Assembly (NCBI GenBank): GCA_029959085.1
Contig: JARWIR010000003.1
Coordinates: forward strand, 33,600,005 to 33,664,004
Reading direction: 5' to 3'
Source: Nemophila menziesii
Lineage: Eukaryota; Streptophyta; Magnoliopsida; Boraginales; Hydrophyllaceae
Length of the DNA stretch: 64,000 nt
The notes beneath the pieces are model-generated. The model had not been told where the DNA came from, did no database searches, and saw nothing but the letters and a program-made list of their open reading frames with translations. The position numbers were made by a program, and so were the translations under genes. This document shows, one piece after another, positions 39,251 to 52,330 of this stretch. Each line of letters opens with the position of its first letter. The stretch's first letter is position 1.

Positions 39251-39327
39251 TGACATGAGGAGAAAATGGAAGTTGGAGTGCAAATGGGCTATAGTTGAGG
39301 GACCATTTTGTGAATTAAAAAAATTAC

Positions 39328-39443
39328 CTGAAAATATAACAATACCATCAGCAGCTACCCTGGCTAATTCAGGAACAGTCTTGTTGAGATATTTGGGAGA
39401 CAAATAATCAAGTGCATCTGATACTATAACAAAGTGCAGTGAG
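39328..39443 (-). pseudogene. Captured exon similar to CGR2/CGR3 pectin methyltransferases
   Basis: The minus strand reads 'FVIVSDALDYLSPKYLNKT' followed directly by 'VPELARVAADGIVIFSG'. This closely matches the SAM-methyltransferase-like core of CGR2/CGR3, Golgi proteins needed for pectin methyl-esterification. It ends in a donor (TTTTCAG|GTAATT) at 39327. Upstream the match stops near 39443 at unrelated sequence, and the next family block (YPGQ...) is missing. It is therefore one exon or part of one, captured with its donor site. Symbol withheld because CGR2 and CGR3 cannot be separated. Confidence 0.75.
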
Positions 39444-39449
39444 GTTCCT

Positions 39450-40543
39450 ATATTATGCAAAATTGCACTATAAGTCCCTATATCACACACTCACGCACAC
39501 ACAATCGTCCTCACGATTCAAATAAAGTTCAGTCAATCAAACAAATTCAAATAAAGTTCAGCCAATCAAACAAATTCAAACAAATTTCAAGTGTGTGTAT
39601 GAGATTTATCTATTTTGATACGGAAGGAAACATAAATTAAACAATTTCTATAGATATTTCATAAACTTGACACAAATAAATCAAAAATTCAAACAAATTT
39701 CAATCAATCAACAAAATTAATCAATTGAACAAATTCTAACAACTTCAACTGCGTGTGTGAGTAACAGAGCTGAAGAGAGAAAAAATACAGTATGGGGCAA
39801 TAGCTTGTGAGTTTACCTATTAACGGATACAGTAGTACCATTAGTCTCTCGGGCATTTAATCAAACACTGCACGATCAACAACTGTGTCTATCTCCTTGA
39901 ACCAAATCAGCAACCGTATCTCTGCCATGAACGACATCAATTCAGTTTTGTCGCCTGCCATCACCAGTACTTCAAACTTCCATCGCCACATCATAACCAC
40001 CTGCCATCGCCGTGAACTGAAGTCATAATCTTGCGAACCAAAATTGAAATTGAAATTTGAAATCAAACTGAAGGTCGATGGCGAAGGTGAGTCTGAGATC
40101 GATGGATGTTGAAAGGCTTTGATGAATTACACACATGGTTGATTGAGTGTTCTTAGCTCAGCCGCCCCCTGAAATGGTCTCGATGTGGATTGCTTACTCG
40201 CCTGAAATGTTTTTGATGTGAATCATGAGAGGAGGTGGAGTCGGCGGTGAAACGTGAAGGTGATGGTGATGCCTGATGGTGACGGTGATGGTGGTGTCGA
40301 CGGGGAAGTGTGAGGCGGTGGGTGTGTGAGATTTGTTTAGTAGAGAGAGATATATAGAGAGAGAGAGATAGAGTGAGTTACTGGTGTGTAATTTTAGAAT
40401 TTTTTAAATTAGTAGGTTATATATATATTAAGGGTAAATTAGGAAGTTTTTAATTTTTTAAGTAATGAAACGATCTGAATCGTCGGTTGTAACACATTTT
40501 TGGCTAATAATCAATCCCGGCCCTTCTTTATACCCCCTTAGGG
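39450..40543. other. Rest of the D1-only block
   Basis: No gene recognised. It has short direct repeats of 'tcaatcaaacaaattcaaa' near 39530-39580, a GC-richer stretch of ATGGTG-type triplets (40230-40320) and a short (GA)n at 40340-40372. The GC-richer part may be another captured fragment, such as a 5' leader, but I cannot identify it. Confidence 0.4.
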
Positions 40544-40565
40544 ATATATATATGGATATATATAT

Positions 40566-40990
40566 AATCTCAACTAAAAAGAGTATATGGATTATCCTTG
40601 GCAATCAAAAGAAGTCACGAAAAAGTAATAATTGAAAATGATTCGCTCGTGTTACACTCGCTAGTGAAGGGCGATGGGAATAAGGGGGATTGGCTAGATG
40701 AAATACTCTTGGAATGTAGGAAAATCCTTATGAAGAACATGGGTTTTGGATTGATACATATATATAAGGAAGCTAATAATTGTGCAGATTTTATGGCAAA
40801 TTGGGAACAAACATGGTGGGCGATGTGGTGTATTATGGAGATCCTTCGGATGGTCTAAGGAAGCATCTAACGAGAGACAAATGTGGATGGACCACACATC
40901 GCACTCCCTCGGGAGTTTAGATACTTTATTTATTTCTATTGACCTTTTAAGGTCTCAAATATCTGGAAAAAAAATAAGAGTATTTGGCCT
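40566..40990 (+). pseudogene. RNase H-like domain fragment, D2 copy
   Basis: Here the frame is open longer than in D1: 40598-40858, with '[16 protein letters not shown]', 'GFGLIHIYKEANNCADFMAN' and a stop after 'MEILRMV'. The KEANNCAD stretch is the last catalytic block of the fold. The stop removes the C-terminal tail, of which 'LPREF' can still be read downstream. It is a relic, less damaged than 10387-10800. Confidence 0.7.
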
Positions 40991-41576
40991 ATACTTTTTG
41001 ATAAAAAAAATATGACAAAAATATTCAAAATTATAGTATAATCTTAACTAAAAACAATATTTGGCCTATACGTTTTGACAACAAATATGACAAAAATAAA
41101 GGAAGCAGATTCATAAAATACCGTATAGTCTTACAATATTGTTGAAAATTCTGAACAGAAAAATAACATATTTTTCTCTATCTTTTACAAGAATTACTTT
41201 TATATTTTCTTTTACAAATAGATCTTTAAGTTTGATGAAGTCATTGGGAGTTAGACTTTTAGGCACAACCCAAGCACATATATTTTACCATTTGGTGCCT
41301 CTACACTCACGAGTCGTGGCCCTCTAGATCTAGTGTACTTACCTTAATTGATAAGTTTTGACATTATATTGTGATAGTTGATCATTTAACATCTCAAGTT
41401 ACGAAATCGAAATCAATCAAGATACTATTGATTACATAATTCACTCACTTATACGAAAAGGTCTTCCATATCAGTCGAATAATATTAAAAAAATGAATCA
41501 ACACATCCCAATTCAACATAACTAAAAAATTATCTACATCCGAAAACCAAATTATCCAATTCAACAAACTTATAAA
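40991..41576. other. AT-rich module, copy 1 (D2)
   Basis: No gene. It matches 10801-11397 almost perfectly, with a few substitutions. Confidence 0.6.
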
Positions 41577-42004
41577 CTAAAAAGCAAATCGAGATCCCGT
41601 TCTATCAAGAAAACGATCAGTATGCCATCCTTTAGCCTGAAGCTCATTAAGAAACGGATTAAACACACGATTCATCCTCTCATAAGCATCTATTAACACA
41701 CATCACGATTCAATCCACGATTTGAACCCTCCAATTCTCCTGCATAAGCAGATACTTACCACCCTCTTAACACATCTTCAGCACTCGCATTATGTTCCAA
41801 TATCATATCTGTCCATTTACTTCCATAATTCAACAAAAACTTCTCATCATTAAACGTTTCTTTAAATTGACGCAATTTCGAAGGCTTCACTACTTTGTGG
41901 ACCCCACTTCCCACTTTTACATTCCTAGCTTCTTCTATTAATCTTCCTGGAAATAAAAGATCTTCTTTATATCTTAAATCCGCTGGAGTTGATACTTTTC
42001 CTGT
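41577..42004 (-). pseudogene. RUS4-like last exon, duplicate 1 (D2)
   Basis: Same structure and same 1-bp loss as 11398-11825, so the lesion predates the D1/D2 duplication. One extra change, cgatttgaaccc versus cgatctgaaccc, is at about 41721. Confidence 0.9.
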
Positions 42005-42124
42005 CTATATTATCAATCGAATAATTCCAAAAAAAAAAAAAAGAATCAACATATCCCAATTCAACATAACTAAAAATTTATCTACATCCAAAAAACAAAT
42101 TATCCAATTCAACAAACTTATAAA

Positions 42125-42602
<478 letters not shown>

Positions 42603-44639
42603 TTGAGCAATGACTTTTAACCATACATGAAATTGAAATTTGAATTTGTCGACAAAGCCAATCTTCATTCGTTGTCATAAATTTATTTTGTACTTACTGG
42701 ATTTAAGCGAAAAATATGCTTAAAATCATTAACGGGATAAAAGAATAAAGAAAAATATTAATCGAGCAAAAATTCGGCGTTTTATTAGATGAAGAAGAAC
42801 ATTAAAATAGTGTGTTACTATAAAGTTAGGATATAAGAGAGAATATAAATGATTATGAAAATATTTAATTTAAGGAATAAAACAATTAATTAAAGTAAAT
42901 AAATTACTTATATGTCATGTCATATAATTTGACATGTAGAAGGTGACAAAAGGATGAAAGAAATAGGTTAGACGAAATATCATTACTCTTCTAGATTTTA
43001 ACATGTTTTCATTGTTTTTTTCTTTCGAACATTAAAAAAAATGTTTCATTGATTTTCTAATATTTACTTTTTTTTCTAAAAATTTTAAAAATTTCTGATT
43101 GTATACCTTTTTTTATCTTAAAATTTATTATTTATTTAATATTTCATATGTAAAACTGGAAATACAAATAAAAGAAATCAGATTGAACCACTTAAATTCT
43201 TGTGTAGTTTCAATTTCGATCTGTTTTTTGTAGAAAAATCAGAAATCGAAATTTTAAAACACTAAAAATATGCTTCAAAATCGAAAATATTCGGATCAAA
43301 ATAAGATATTTCAGATCCCTATATTGACCTAATGCAGTATGTAGATGGAACTACGTATTTCCCTCTTAAAATTGTATTTATGTATATCTTCTCTAAAGTT
43401 TATAGATTTAGAGATATATAATAATCATATATATAAATGAAAAATGTTATGGAATATTATACTATTATATCATTTTTATGTAATTTTTTGTTAATGGTGA
43501 ATTTGAAATAAATTCTACTTTTATTTTAAATGAAAATAAAAGTATCATTTATAAAGTTATTCTATATAAATAATCAAAATATTAAAAGAAAAAATTATAA
43601 ACATTGTTTTGAACCTTTATTGTCTACTAATCATTCGAGATATGTTACTTTAACTTAAATTTTTTAGGTTTGCTACTAAATTTATATTTGTTAAATATTT
43701 GTATATACTTCACATAACGAAATTTCTTTTATAAGAATAAGTCAATATTAAAGTTTAATCTAGAATTTTCAAAATTATAGGATTTTTACAAGTAATATAT
43801 AATCTCCGCTAAACTTAATATTTGATCCATACTTTTTAATAAAAATATATGACATAAATAAAGGTAGCTTATTTTAAGATTCAAAAAAATTTGTTACTAT
43901 ATTGTTGAAAATTTTGAACAGAAAAAAAACCTATTTTTTCAATGTTTTACAAGAATTACTTTTATATATTTTTTTACAAATATATCTCACACATATATAC
44001 ATTTTACAAACAATTTTTTGGTGTATCCAACCCTGAACCCTTTATGGGAGTGAAACGTGATAAAACAATTACAAACTGTAAAATCTTATATAGAGGAAAT
44101 ACTACTCGGAGAATAATTCTCTTGATTTATTAACATAGCATTACTTACACCTTAAATCAAGCAATTTCTCTTTTCAGAGAATAAGTCACTTAATTTTCTA
44201 ATATAGCATTACCTACACCTTAAATCAAGCAATTTCTCTTTTGATCTCTAAGTTTGATTAAGTCAATTGGTATTTAAACTTTTAGGCACACCCCAATAAG
44301 TCCTGCACGTATAATTTACCATTTGGTAACTCTACGCTCACAAGTCGTGACCCTCTAGATCTAGTGTACTTACCTTAATTAATTGATAAGTTTTGATATT
44401 ATATTGTGATTGTTGATCATTTTACATCTCAAGTTACGAAATTGAAATCAAAATAAATCAAGTTACTGTTGATTACATAATACACTCACTTATACGAAAA
44501 GTTCTTCCATATTAATTTTGTAATAGGGATTGTACTTATTATATTTCTTCATATGTGTGAAAAGTAATGTGGACAGATATTTTGAAAAAAAATGAGTAAC
44601 ACTTACTAGTTTCCACAACATTAACTAATGTAACTAGTT
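42603..44639. other. AT-rich modules, no gene seen (D2)
   Basis: It matches 12409-14446 nearly perfectly, and the same comments apply. Confidence 0.55.
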
Positions 44640-44718
44640 GGGTTAGCTCAATTGGCCAGGGTCATACTATTCCTTCAGCATTTAAAGGAGAGGTACAAGG
44701 TTCGAACCCCCTCTCTAA
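44640..44718 (+). ncRNA. tRNA-like SINE head (D2)
   Basis: A box at 44643-44654 and B box at 44699-44709, with the same 55-56-bp spacing as the D1 copy. One substitution follows the B box. Confidence 0.6.
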
Positions 44719-44749
44719 AGGGTGTAAAGTAAGAGGTTAAATTAGCATA

Positions 44750-45140
44750 TTCGTAGATATATGGGATTAGCAATCATATATTCATTGATGGTGGGTCTTG
44801 TTTTGTATAGCTCATCGAACTTGTTTGCATTTTTTTAACATGTAAAGACTCCATAAGAAAATACTCGTAGATATATGGGATTAGAAATTTTATATGCATT
44901 GATGGTGGGATTAGCATATTCATAGATATATGGGATTAGCATTTGTATATTCATTGATGGTGGGTCGTGTTTTGTATAGCTCATCGATCTTGTATACATT
45001 CTTATAACATGTAAAGACTCCATAAGAAAATAATTGTAGATATATGGGATTAGCAATTGTATATGCATTGATGGTGGGTCGTGTTTTGTCTAGCTCATAA
45101 ATCTTGTTTACATTCTTTTAACATGTAAATACTCCATAAA
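44750..45140 (+). repeat. ~113-bp minisatellite (D2)
   Basis: Same four-unit array as 14556-14945, including the half-length unit, so its structure predates the duplication. Confidence 0.85.
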
Positions 45141-45250
45141 AAAATAATAAGAACCTTCTTATACTGTATATTTTTCATGGTATAAGAGTCTTAAATTTCC
45201 GTTGAGATACCAAATCAACCCACTATATATACCAAATTTTTCCATCCTCC

Positions 45251-45253
45251 CAT
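45251..45253. other. Empty CACTA target site
   Basis: 'cctcccatccatgac' is uninterrupted here. In D1 the same sequence is split after CAT by the CACTA element, with CAT repeated at the far side. This proves the insertion came after, or only in one copy of, the D1/D2 duplication. Confidence 0.95.
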
Positions 45254-45515
45254 CCATGACAAATTCTACTGCAAATTCTGGATAGTCCATGGTCTCTCCT
45301 TTATCATCATTTGATAACATCATCTCCATTAGCGGTATAACACAGATCCTCTCAAATTATGCCTATCTAATTTTTGGTTTAAGAAGGCTCCATTTGATTA
45401 CGTCCTAATTGGATATAACCTAATGGAACATGTAGATGAAACAACATATACCCCTCCTACTGAAATTATATTCATGTATATTTTCTATAAAGTTTATAGG
45501 TATAGAGATATAAAA

Positions 45516-45554
<39 letters not shown>

Positions 45555-46557
45555 GAAAAAAGTTATGAAATATTAGAATATTATACTATTTTCATGTAAT
45601 TTTTTAAAAAAAAATTGCGAGTTCATAACAAATCCTACTTTTTTTAAAATGAAAATAAGGTGTTATATTAATGAGTGGTTTATAGAACTTCATTCGAGAT
45701 ATGTCCCCTTAATTTAAACTTTTTAGGTTTGGTACTAAATTTATATTTTGTTAAAATATTTATATATCTCAGTTAATAAAATATTTTCTATAATATTAGG
45801 TCAAAATTAAAGTTTAATCCAGAATTTTCAAATTTGATCTTTGTAATTGACATATAATCTTGACTAAATAATCACTTGGCTTATACTTTTTGACAAAAAC
45901 AATAATAACTTATCTTTCAAGCTCCATACGATTTTACTATGTTGTTGAAAATTTTGCACAGGAAGACCATCATTTTCTATGTCATGAATTACGTTTATAT
46001 TTTTTTCTCACAAATATATTTCTCTCACACACATACATACACTCTTTGTAGGTTCTCATGCAACCATGACTCATATCCAACCCCAGACCCTTCCCTTTAT
46101 AGGAGTGAAATGTAATAAAATCTTATTAATAAATACTACTTCTCTTTATTTCTTAATATAGCATTACTTACACCTTAAATCAATCAATCTCTCTTTTCAT
46201 CTCTAAGTTCGATTGAGTGCACATATAATATGAGTCCCTTATTACCATTTGGTACCTCTACAGTCTACACTCACGAGTCGTGGCACTCTAGATCTAGTGT
46301 ATTTACCTTAATTGATAAGTTTTGATATTATACTGTGATCACTAATCATTTCACATCTACAAGTTGCAAGTTACAAAATCAACCAGGATACTGCAGATTA
46401 CATAATACATTCAAATATACGAAAAGTTCTTCCTATCAATCGAATAATAAAAAAAAGAATCAACACATCCCAATTCAACATAAGTTGCGTCAAACTCACA
46501 CACAACTAAAAAAAATTCTACAACAAAAAAAAAATAATCCAATTTAACAAAGTTAAA
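45254..46557. other. AT-rich module, copy 3 (D2)
   Basis: No gene. It matches 17617-18905. The (AT)n at 45520-45551 is about 10 bp longer than in D1. Confidence 0.55.
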
Positions 46558-46905
46558 CTATAAAGCAAAACGAGATCTCGTTCCATCATGATAACGATTA
46601 GTATGCCATCCTTTAGCCTGAAGCTCATTAAAAAACGGTAAACAATTCATCCTCTTAAGCATCTATTAACACATCATCATGATCACAAAGTTCACTGTGT
46701 CAAGTGAGTACCACATCTTCCATGAGGTCAACAAAACTGAAAATTTAGCTTGATGTAAATAGTCGATTGTCTTATATTTGTCAAGCAATCGAATATGAAA
46801 CTTCAAACTATTAGTAATCGCAACAAAGCTCGCCTCATAAAAAGTCATAAAACATTTATTATCCAAGATTAAGTTTCTTCAATCTTGACTCTTTCTGGTA
46901 TATAT
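46558..46905 (-). pseudogene. RUS4-like 3' end fused to unknown fragment, second copy (D2)
   Basis: It matches 18906-19250. The unknown part is open at 46666-46866. Confidence 0.75.
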
Positions 46906-49052
46906 ATAATTTATCTAAAGAAGAACCTGGAAGTTGATCAATAGACACGTATCTTATTTACGAAAAACTATAATTGTTGGTAATTATGGCCCGTTGGAGC
47001 AACATTTGATAAATCAGAGATTAGGATCTTGAACACACATTTGAGCAATGACCTTCAACCATACATCAAATTGAGATTTAAATATGTCGACAAAACCAAT
47101 CTTCATTGGTTGTCATAAATTAATTTTGTACTTATTGGATTTAAGCGAAAAATATGCTTAAAATCATTAATGGAATAAAAGAACAAAGAAAAGAATTACT
47201 CGAGAAAAAAAATTCGACGTTTTATTAGATGACGAAGAACATTAAAATAGTGTGATACAATAAAGTAGGTATATAAGAGAGAATATAAATGATTATGAAA
47301 ATATTTAATTTAAGAAATAAAATAATTAATTAAGATATATAAATTACTTATATGTCATGCCATGTAATTTGACATGTATAAGGTGACGAAAGAATGAAAG
47401 AAATAGGAGAGACGAATATCATTACTTTTCTAGATTTTAGCATGTTTTCATTGCTTTTTTCTTTCGAACATTAAAAAAATGTTTTATTGATTTTCTAACA
47501 TTTACTTCTTCTTTTTTTAAATTTAAAAGTTTCTGATTATCTACCTTCTTTATCTTAAAATTTATTATTCATTTAATATGTCATATGTAAAACTGGAAAT
47601 ATAAATAAAAAACAAAAATCAGATCGAACCATTTAAATTTTTATGTAGTTCTAATTTCAATTCGATTTTTGTAGAAAAATCGAAAATCGAAATTTTAGAA
47701 CACTAAAGATCTGCTTCAAAATCGAAAATATTCAGATCAAAATCAGATATTTCGAATCCCTAGATTGACCTAATGCAATATGTAGATGGAACTACGTATT
47801 TCCTTTTTAAAATTGTATTCATGTATATTTTCTATAAAGTTTATAGATTTAGAGATATATAATAATCATATATATAGATAAAAAAGGTTACGAAATATTA
47901 TACTATTATACTATTTTTATGTAATCTTTTGTTAATGGTGAGTTTGGAATAAATCCTACTTTTATTGCAAATGAAAATAAAAGTATCATTTATAAAGTTA
48001 TTCTATATAAATAATTAAAATGTTAAAAGAAAAAATTATAAACATTGTCTTTGAACTTTTATTGTCTACTAATCATTTGAGATATGTTCCTTTTAACTTA
48101 AATTTTATAGATTTGCTACTAAATTTATATTTGTTAAATATTTTTATATACTTCACTTAACGAAATTTCTTTTACAATAATAAGACAATATTAAAGTTTA
48201 ATCTAGAATTTTCAAAATTATAGGATTTTTATAAGTAATATATTCTTCGCTAAAAATAATATTTATCTCATACTTTTTGATAAAAAAAATATGACAAAAA
48301 TAAATGTAGCTTATTTCAAGATTCATAAGATTTTGTTCCTATATTATTAACAATTTTGAACAGAAAAATAACCTATTTTTTCAATGTTTTACAAGAATTA
48401 ATTTTATATATTTTTTTACATAGATATTTCTTATACATATTTACATTTTACACACAATTTTTTGGCGGTATCCCAACCCTGAACCCTTTATCCGAGCGAA
48501 CCGTGATAAAATAATTACAAACTGTAAAATCTTATATAAAGGAAATACTACTCGGAGAATAAGTCTCTTGATTTTTCTAATATAGCATTACTTACCCCTT
48601 AAATCAAGCAATTTCTCTTTTCAGAGAATAAGTGACTTAATTTTCTAATATAGAATTACCTACACCTTAAATCAAGCAATTTCTCTTTTGATCTCTAAGT
48701 TTGATTAAGTCAATTGGTATTTAAACTTTTAGGCACACCCCACATGCACATATAATTTACCATTTGTGACTCTATGCTCACGAGTCGTGACCCTCTAGAT
48801 CTAGTGTACTTACCTTAATTGATAAGTTTTGATATTATATTGTGATTGTTGATCATTTTACATCTCAAGTTACGATATCGAAATCAAAATCAATCAAGAT
48901 ACTATTGATTACATAATACACTCACTTATACAAAAAATTCTTCCTATCAATCGAATAATATCAAAAAAATGAACCAACACATCCCAATTCAACATAACTA
49001 AAAAATTATCTACATCCAAAAACCAAATTATCCAATTCAACAAACTTATAAA
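46906..49052. other. AT-rich modules, no gene seen (D2)
   Basis: It matches 19251-21401 with few differences. Confidence 0.55.
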
Positions 49053-50883
49053 CTAAAAAGCAAACCGAGATCCCGTTCCATCAAGATACCGATCAGTATG
49101 CCATCCTTTAGCCTGAAGTTCATTAAGAAACGGATTAAACACACAATTCATCCTCTCATAAGCATCTATTAACACATCATCACGATTCAATCCACGATCT
49201 GAACCCTCCAATTCTCCTGCATATGCAGCTACTAACCACCCTCTTAACGCATCTTCACCACTCGCATTATGTTCCAATATCATATATGTCCATTTACTTC
49301 CGAAATTCAACAAAAACTTCTCATCATTAAACGTTTCTTTAAATTGACGCAATTTCGAAGGCTTCACTACTTTATGGACCCCACTTCCCACTTTTACATT
49401 CCCAGCTTCTTCTATTAATCTTCCCGGAAATAAAAGATCCGCTTTATATCTTAAATCCGCTGGGCTTGATACTTTCCCTGTCTATAGTACCAAAATTTAA
49501 CTTTAAGTGATACAAAAAATATTAATTGATAGTTAATACAAGACCTTGATAAAATCTGCTACTATCATAGCAGTTCTTTGAGGGTTAAGTGTATTAATTG
49601 GAGTAGCACGCATTTCTTCACATACACTATAAACATGTACTATAGAGAGAAGAGGTGCAATAACCATCTGAAATAAGTGACATAAATATCAGAGATTAAA
49701 TATATATTTTATGTTTAAAAAAATTGAAATATCGTACCTTTCCTTGTATTGTTGAACAAACTGTTGAAGCTAATTGAATACCTAATCCTATTCCAATTAC
49801 ATTAAAAAGAGTTGAAATTGCTTCTCCTTTAGCAAAAAGATCACTAAGATTTCCTTCTTTAACAAATGCTGAATATATTGGTAATCTTGTAGCTCGTGCT
49901 GCTACTACAGCCATTCCCTGTATAAATAAACATAATTATAAATTTTAATTTTAATAATAAATTGCGAAAAATCTCTGTGTAACACCTTTGCGAAATTACC
50001 AAGCCCAGCCATTTCGAGAAATAATTGAGGGCATAATGGGGAAAGAACTTCTAAACCAGAACCCAAATCATAAAGAACATCAGCTGTAATATAAATCGAA
50101 ATTAATTAGAAATTTTTTCAAAGAATTTAACGAATATAAAGTTTAAATACGGACCCACGATTCTCCAACGTTTAGGCTCGGAATCCATTCTTGCACCTAA
50201 ATTACTACATATGAGTTTTCCAACATGTTGCATACCATCTTTTAAAATCTAAAACAGTAAAAAATGATTTATTAACTCTGGAAAAAAGATTTTTATTGAG
50301 TTGTAAGTAAAATTAGAAAATATCTTACCCAACTCACAGCAGTAGCTTGTGCAGGTGTAGGTCTAAGACCGGCAGCAAATAGCAATGACTGCAAAAAAAG
50401 TAAAAATACAGAAATATACTTCTAAAGAGTATATAAACCATACAATTTCAATTATAAAAACCAAAGATATTTTATAAGGAAGAAGAAGACCTGAGTTGAT
50501 AATGCGGATAATGCTGCACTAGAGAGGTGTTGTAAGGCTCGGAACTGTGTGTATCTAAGGTACCCATCATTTACACTACAGATTATTCAAGCTTTATTTA
50601 ATATTACTCTTGTTAAAAGCTTGGAAAGTTGAATTATTCGAAATATTACCTGTATGGGTAACCTGAAGGGAAGAATTTATTCTGAAAGGACTCGACCACT
50701 TTGTATACGATTGGTCTAGAATCATCAACTGTCATCACCTGTATTAAGGATTATACTTTAAATTAGTTAAGATAGATCAAATTCTTCTATACTTATGTTA
50801 TTGTGTTTCTTAATCTTACTCAATTTGTGTTTCTTAATCTTAAACAAATAAAACAAATAAAACATGAAAAATATAAAGAATAA

Positions 50884-51936
50884 CTAAAGCAGCCAAGATT
50901 CATTATTTCCATGATTAACGGAAGAAGATGCCATTGCAGTCAAGCGCTTTGTTGGTATACGTCCCTCAAACGCAACATTCATGCGTTGGTAACAATCAAG
51001 GGCTGGATGTCCTTCTTTGCCACATATTTGACAAGTGAGGCGCTTGTTATTAGAGGAAAAACGATCAATATTATTACCAGAATTGCGCTCGCCATTACCA
51101 CCAAAGAATTGATCACCATTATCACCAGGAACACGCTGATAGTTATTATTATTGTAGTTGTTACGATTATTAGGATTTTTAAATCCTCCACGATTAGATG
51201 AAAAACCACCTCTTCTACCACCACGAGAGTTTACACCGCGCCCTCTTGCTGCTACAAAGGCATTTACAGGGGCTGACCCAGCAAGTAGAATACTTTGATC
51301 TACCATTCTTCTCTCTGTAGTCAATAAAAGAGCCTCAAGAGTTGGGTATGTGATAGGTGTATCACGTGCTTGTGCTGCATTCACTGTCATCTCAAATGCA
51401 GGGCCAAGATTATTCAAAATAATTTGAACAAGTTCGTCATCATCTACAGGCTTACCAGCTAAAGCCAAATTATCAGCAATTGAGTTCATTTTATCAAGGT
51501 AGTCAGCAACAGACATTTCTCCTTTCTTTGTTTGGAGTAACTCATTGCGAAGAAAAAGAATACGATTCTGGGAAGACGAGGCATACCTTTGCTCTAGTGC
51601 TTCCCAAGCTGCACGCGCAGATCGTTTGCTGGCCACCGTAACCAGAACTGGGGCCGTAAGTGAACCATTTATCCAACTGAGAATCATTTGGTCTTGTTGA
51701 ATCCATAAGGTATATGCAGGATTAATAGTGTTGTCTCCCTCTTGATTTTTGGAAGGACATACAATAGAACCATCAACATAACCCATAAGATCACGACTCC
51801 GTAAAATAGGAAGAATCTGGGCTAACCACAGCGGATAGTTTGTCCTATGAAGTTTGATATTGACAATCGTAGTCATGGATGAAGCCACTGCTGAAATCAT
51901 GTTTGCAGATGAGTCATTGTTGTTGTTTAGAGACAT
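50884..51936 (-). CDS. Copia gag, intact open frame (D2)
   Basis: 350 codons and a stop, starting MSLNNNNDSS. The order is copia gag N-terminal box, UBN2-type helical part, Arg/Gly-rich and Asn-rich linker, and zinc knuckle CQICGKEGHPALDC. The protein would form the nucleocapsid core of a copia particle and bind RNA. It stops after 'ESWLL', where protease normally follows in frame, so it is gag only. Open frame, leader and 5' LTR are present, so transcription from the LTR would produce it. An in-frame extension upstream of MSLNN lies in the LTR and leader and is not used as the start. Confidence 0.8.
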   Translation of the reverse strand: MSLNNNNDSSANMISAVASSMTTIVNIKLHRTNYPLWLAQILPILRSRDLMGYVDGSIVCPSKNQEGDNTINPAYTLWIQQDQMILSWINGSLTAPVLVTVASKRSARAAWEALEQRYASSSQNRILFLRNELLQTKKGEMSVADYLDKMNSIADNLALAGKPVDDDELVQIILNNLGPAFEMTVNAAQARDTPITYPTLEALLLTTERRMVDQSILLAGSAPVNAFVAARGRGVNSRGGRRGGFSSNRGGFKNPNNRNNYNNNNYQRVPGDNGDQFFGGNGERNSGNNIDRFSSNNKRLTCQICGKEGHPALDCYQRMNVAFEGRIPTKRLTAMASSSVNHGNNESWLL

Positions 51937-52226
51937 GATGAGTAAAAAAAAAAAAGATCGTTTGTTGTTGAACTTAAGCTCTTGATACCATAAAGAATAA
52001 CACAGAAGAGAGTTTGGAAAAGTATATTTCTCATTCACATATTTGATCAATATATATACACGTATATAGAGTTTGAATTACAAAAGCGATAAGACTGATA
52101 TTTGAATTACAAAAGAGATAAAGATAGATAAGATAAATATCTTATAGAGATTCGATCTTATCAAATGATATAACCACTCTGCAAGTTTATAGGAATCAGT
52201 TGCAGCTATTATTATCTTGTCTAACA
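50884..52226 (-). mobile_element. Copia LTR-gag fragment (D2)
   Basis: LTR from 52226 (TGTTAGACAAG, minus) to about 51993, primer-binding site at 51978-51990, gag to 50884. It has the same boundaries as the D1 copy, so the truncated form existed before the D1/D2 duplication. The short stretch after gag has an extra 'aaataaaac' repeat unit relative to D1. Confidence 0.88.
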
Positions 52227-52330
52227 GTCTTTCCATATTTTTTTACCCCAACTAAACTTTTGACGAATAAGCACGGGAGACGCAAATACATGCTGTAGTC
52301 TATTTCGCTTATTCCAGACATTGTTTCGTC

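Larger units (their letters stand above)
36717..40543. mobile_element. 3.8-kb Helitron-like block carrying a host exon
   Basis: It lies between AT runs (36622-36716 and 40544-40566) and is absent between the same flanks at 10386. It starts 'ctagggaatgccccgtacct'. A diverged copy of this start is at about 37054 ('ctagggaaggcccctacctg'), followed for ~90 bp by similar sequence. The P-only block at 7546 also begins with 'ctaggtaaaacccgtgtc'. Such CTAG(G)...CCCGT starts, AT-rich targets, absence of target duplication and captured gene pieces fit Helitrons. No CTRR end with hairpin, Rep or helicase was found, so the class is not proven. Confidence 0.45.
49053..52330 (-). pseudogene. RUS4: RUS4-like (DUF647) gene, D2 copy, interrupted near its start
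   Basis: The eight core exons are conserved at 50650-50738, 50491-50575, 50329-50388, 50155-50248, 49986-50083, 49738-49917, 49545-49667 and 49053-49481. All are open with intact GT/AG borders. Differences from D1 are few, for example a Thr to Met change at the first codon of the 49545-49667 exon. The first coding exon fragment (52227-52330) has lost one G ('tacatgctg' versus 'tacatggctg'), shifting its frame, and is cut by the copia LTR at 52226. A protein could be made only from an alternative start or a fusion. As in D1, this is a broken gene with a surprisingly clean 3' part. Confidence 0.85.
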
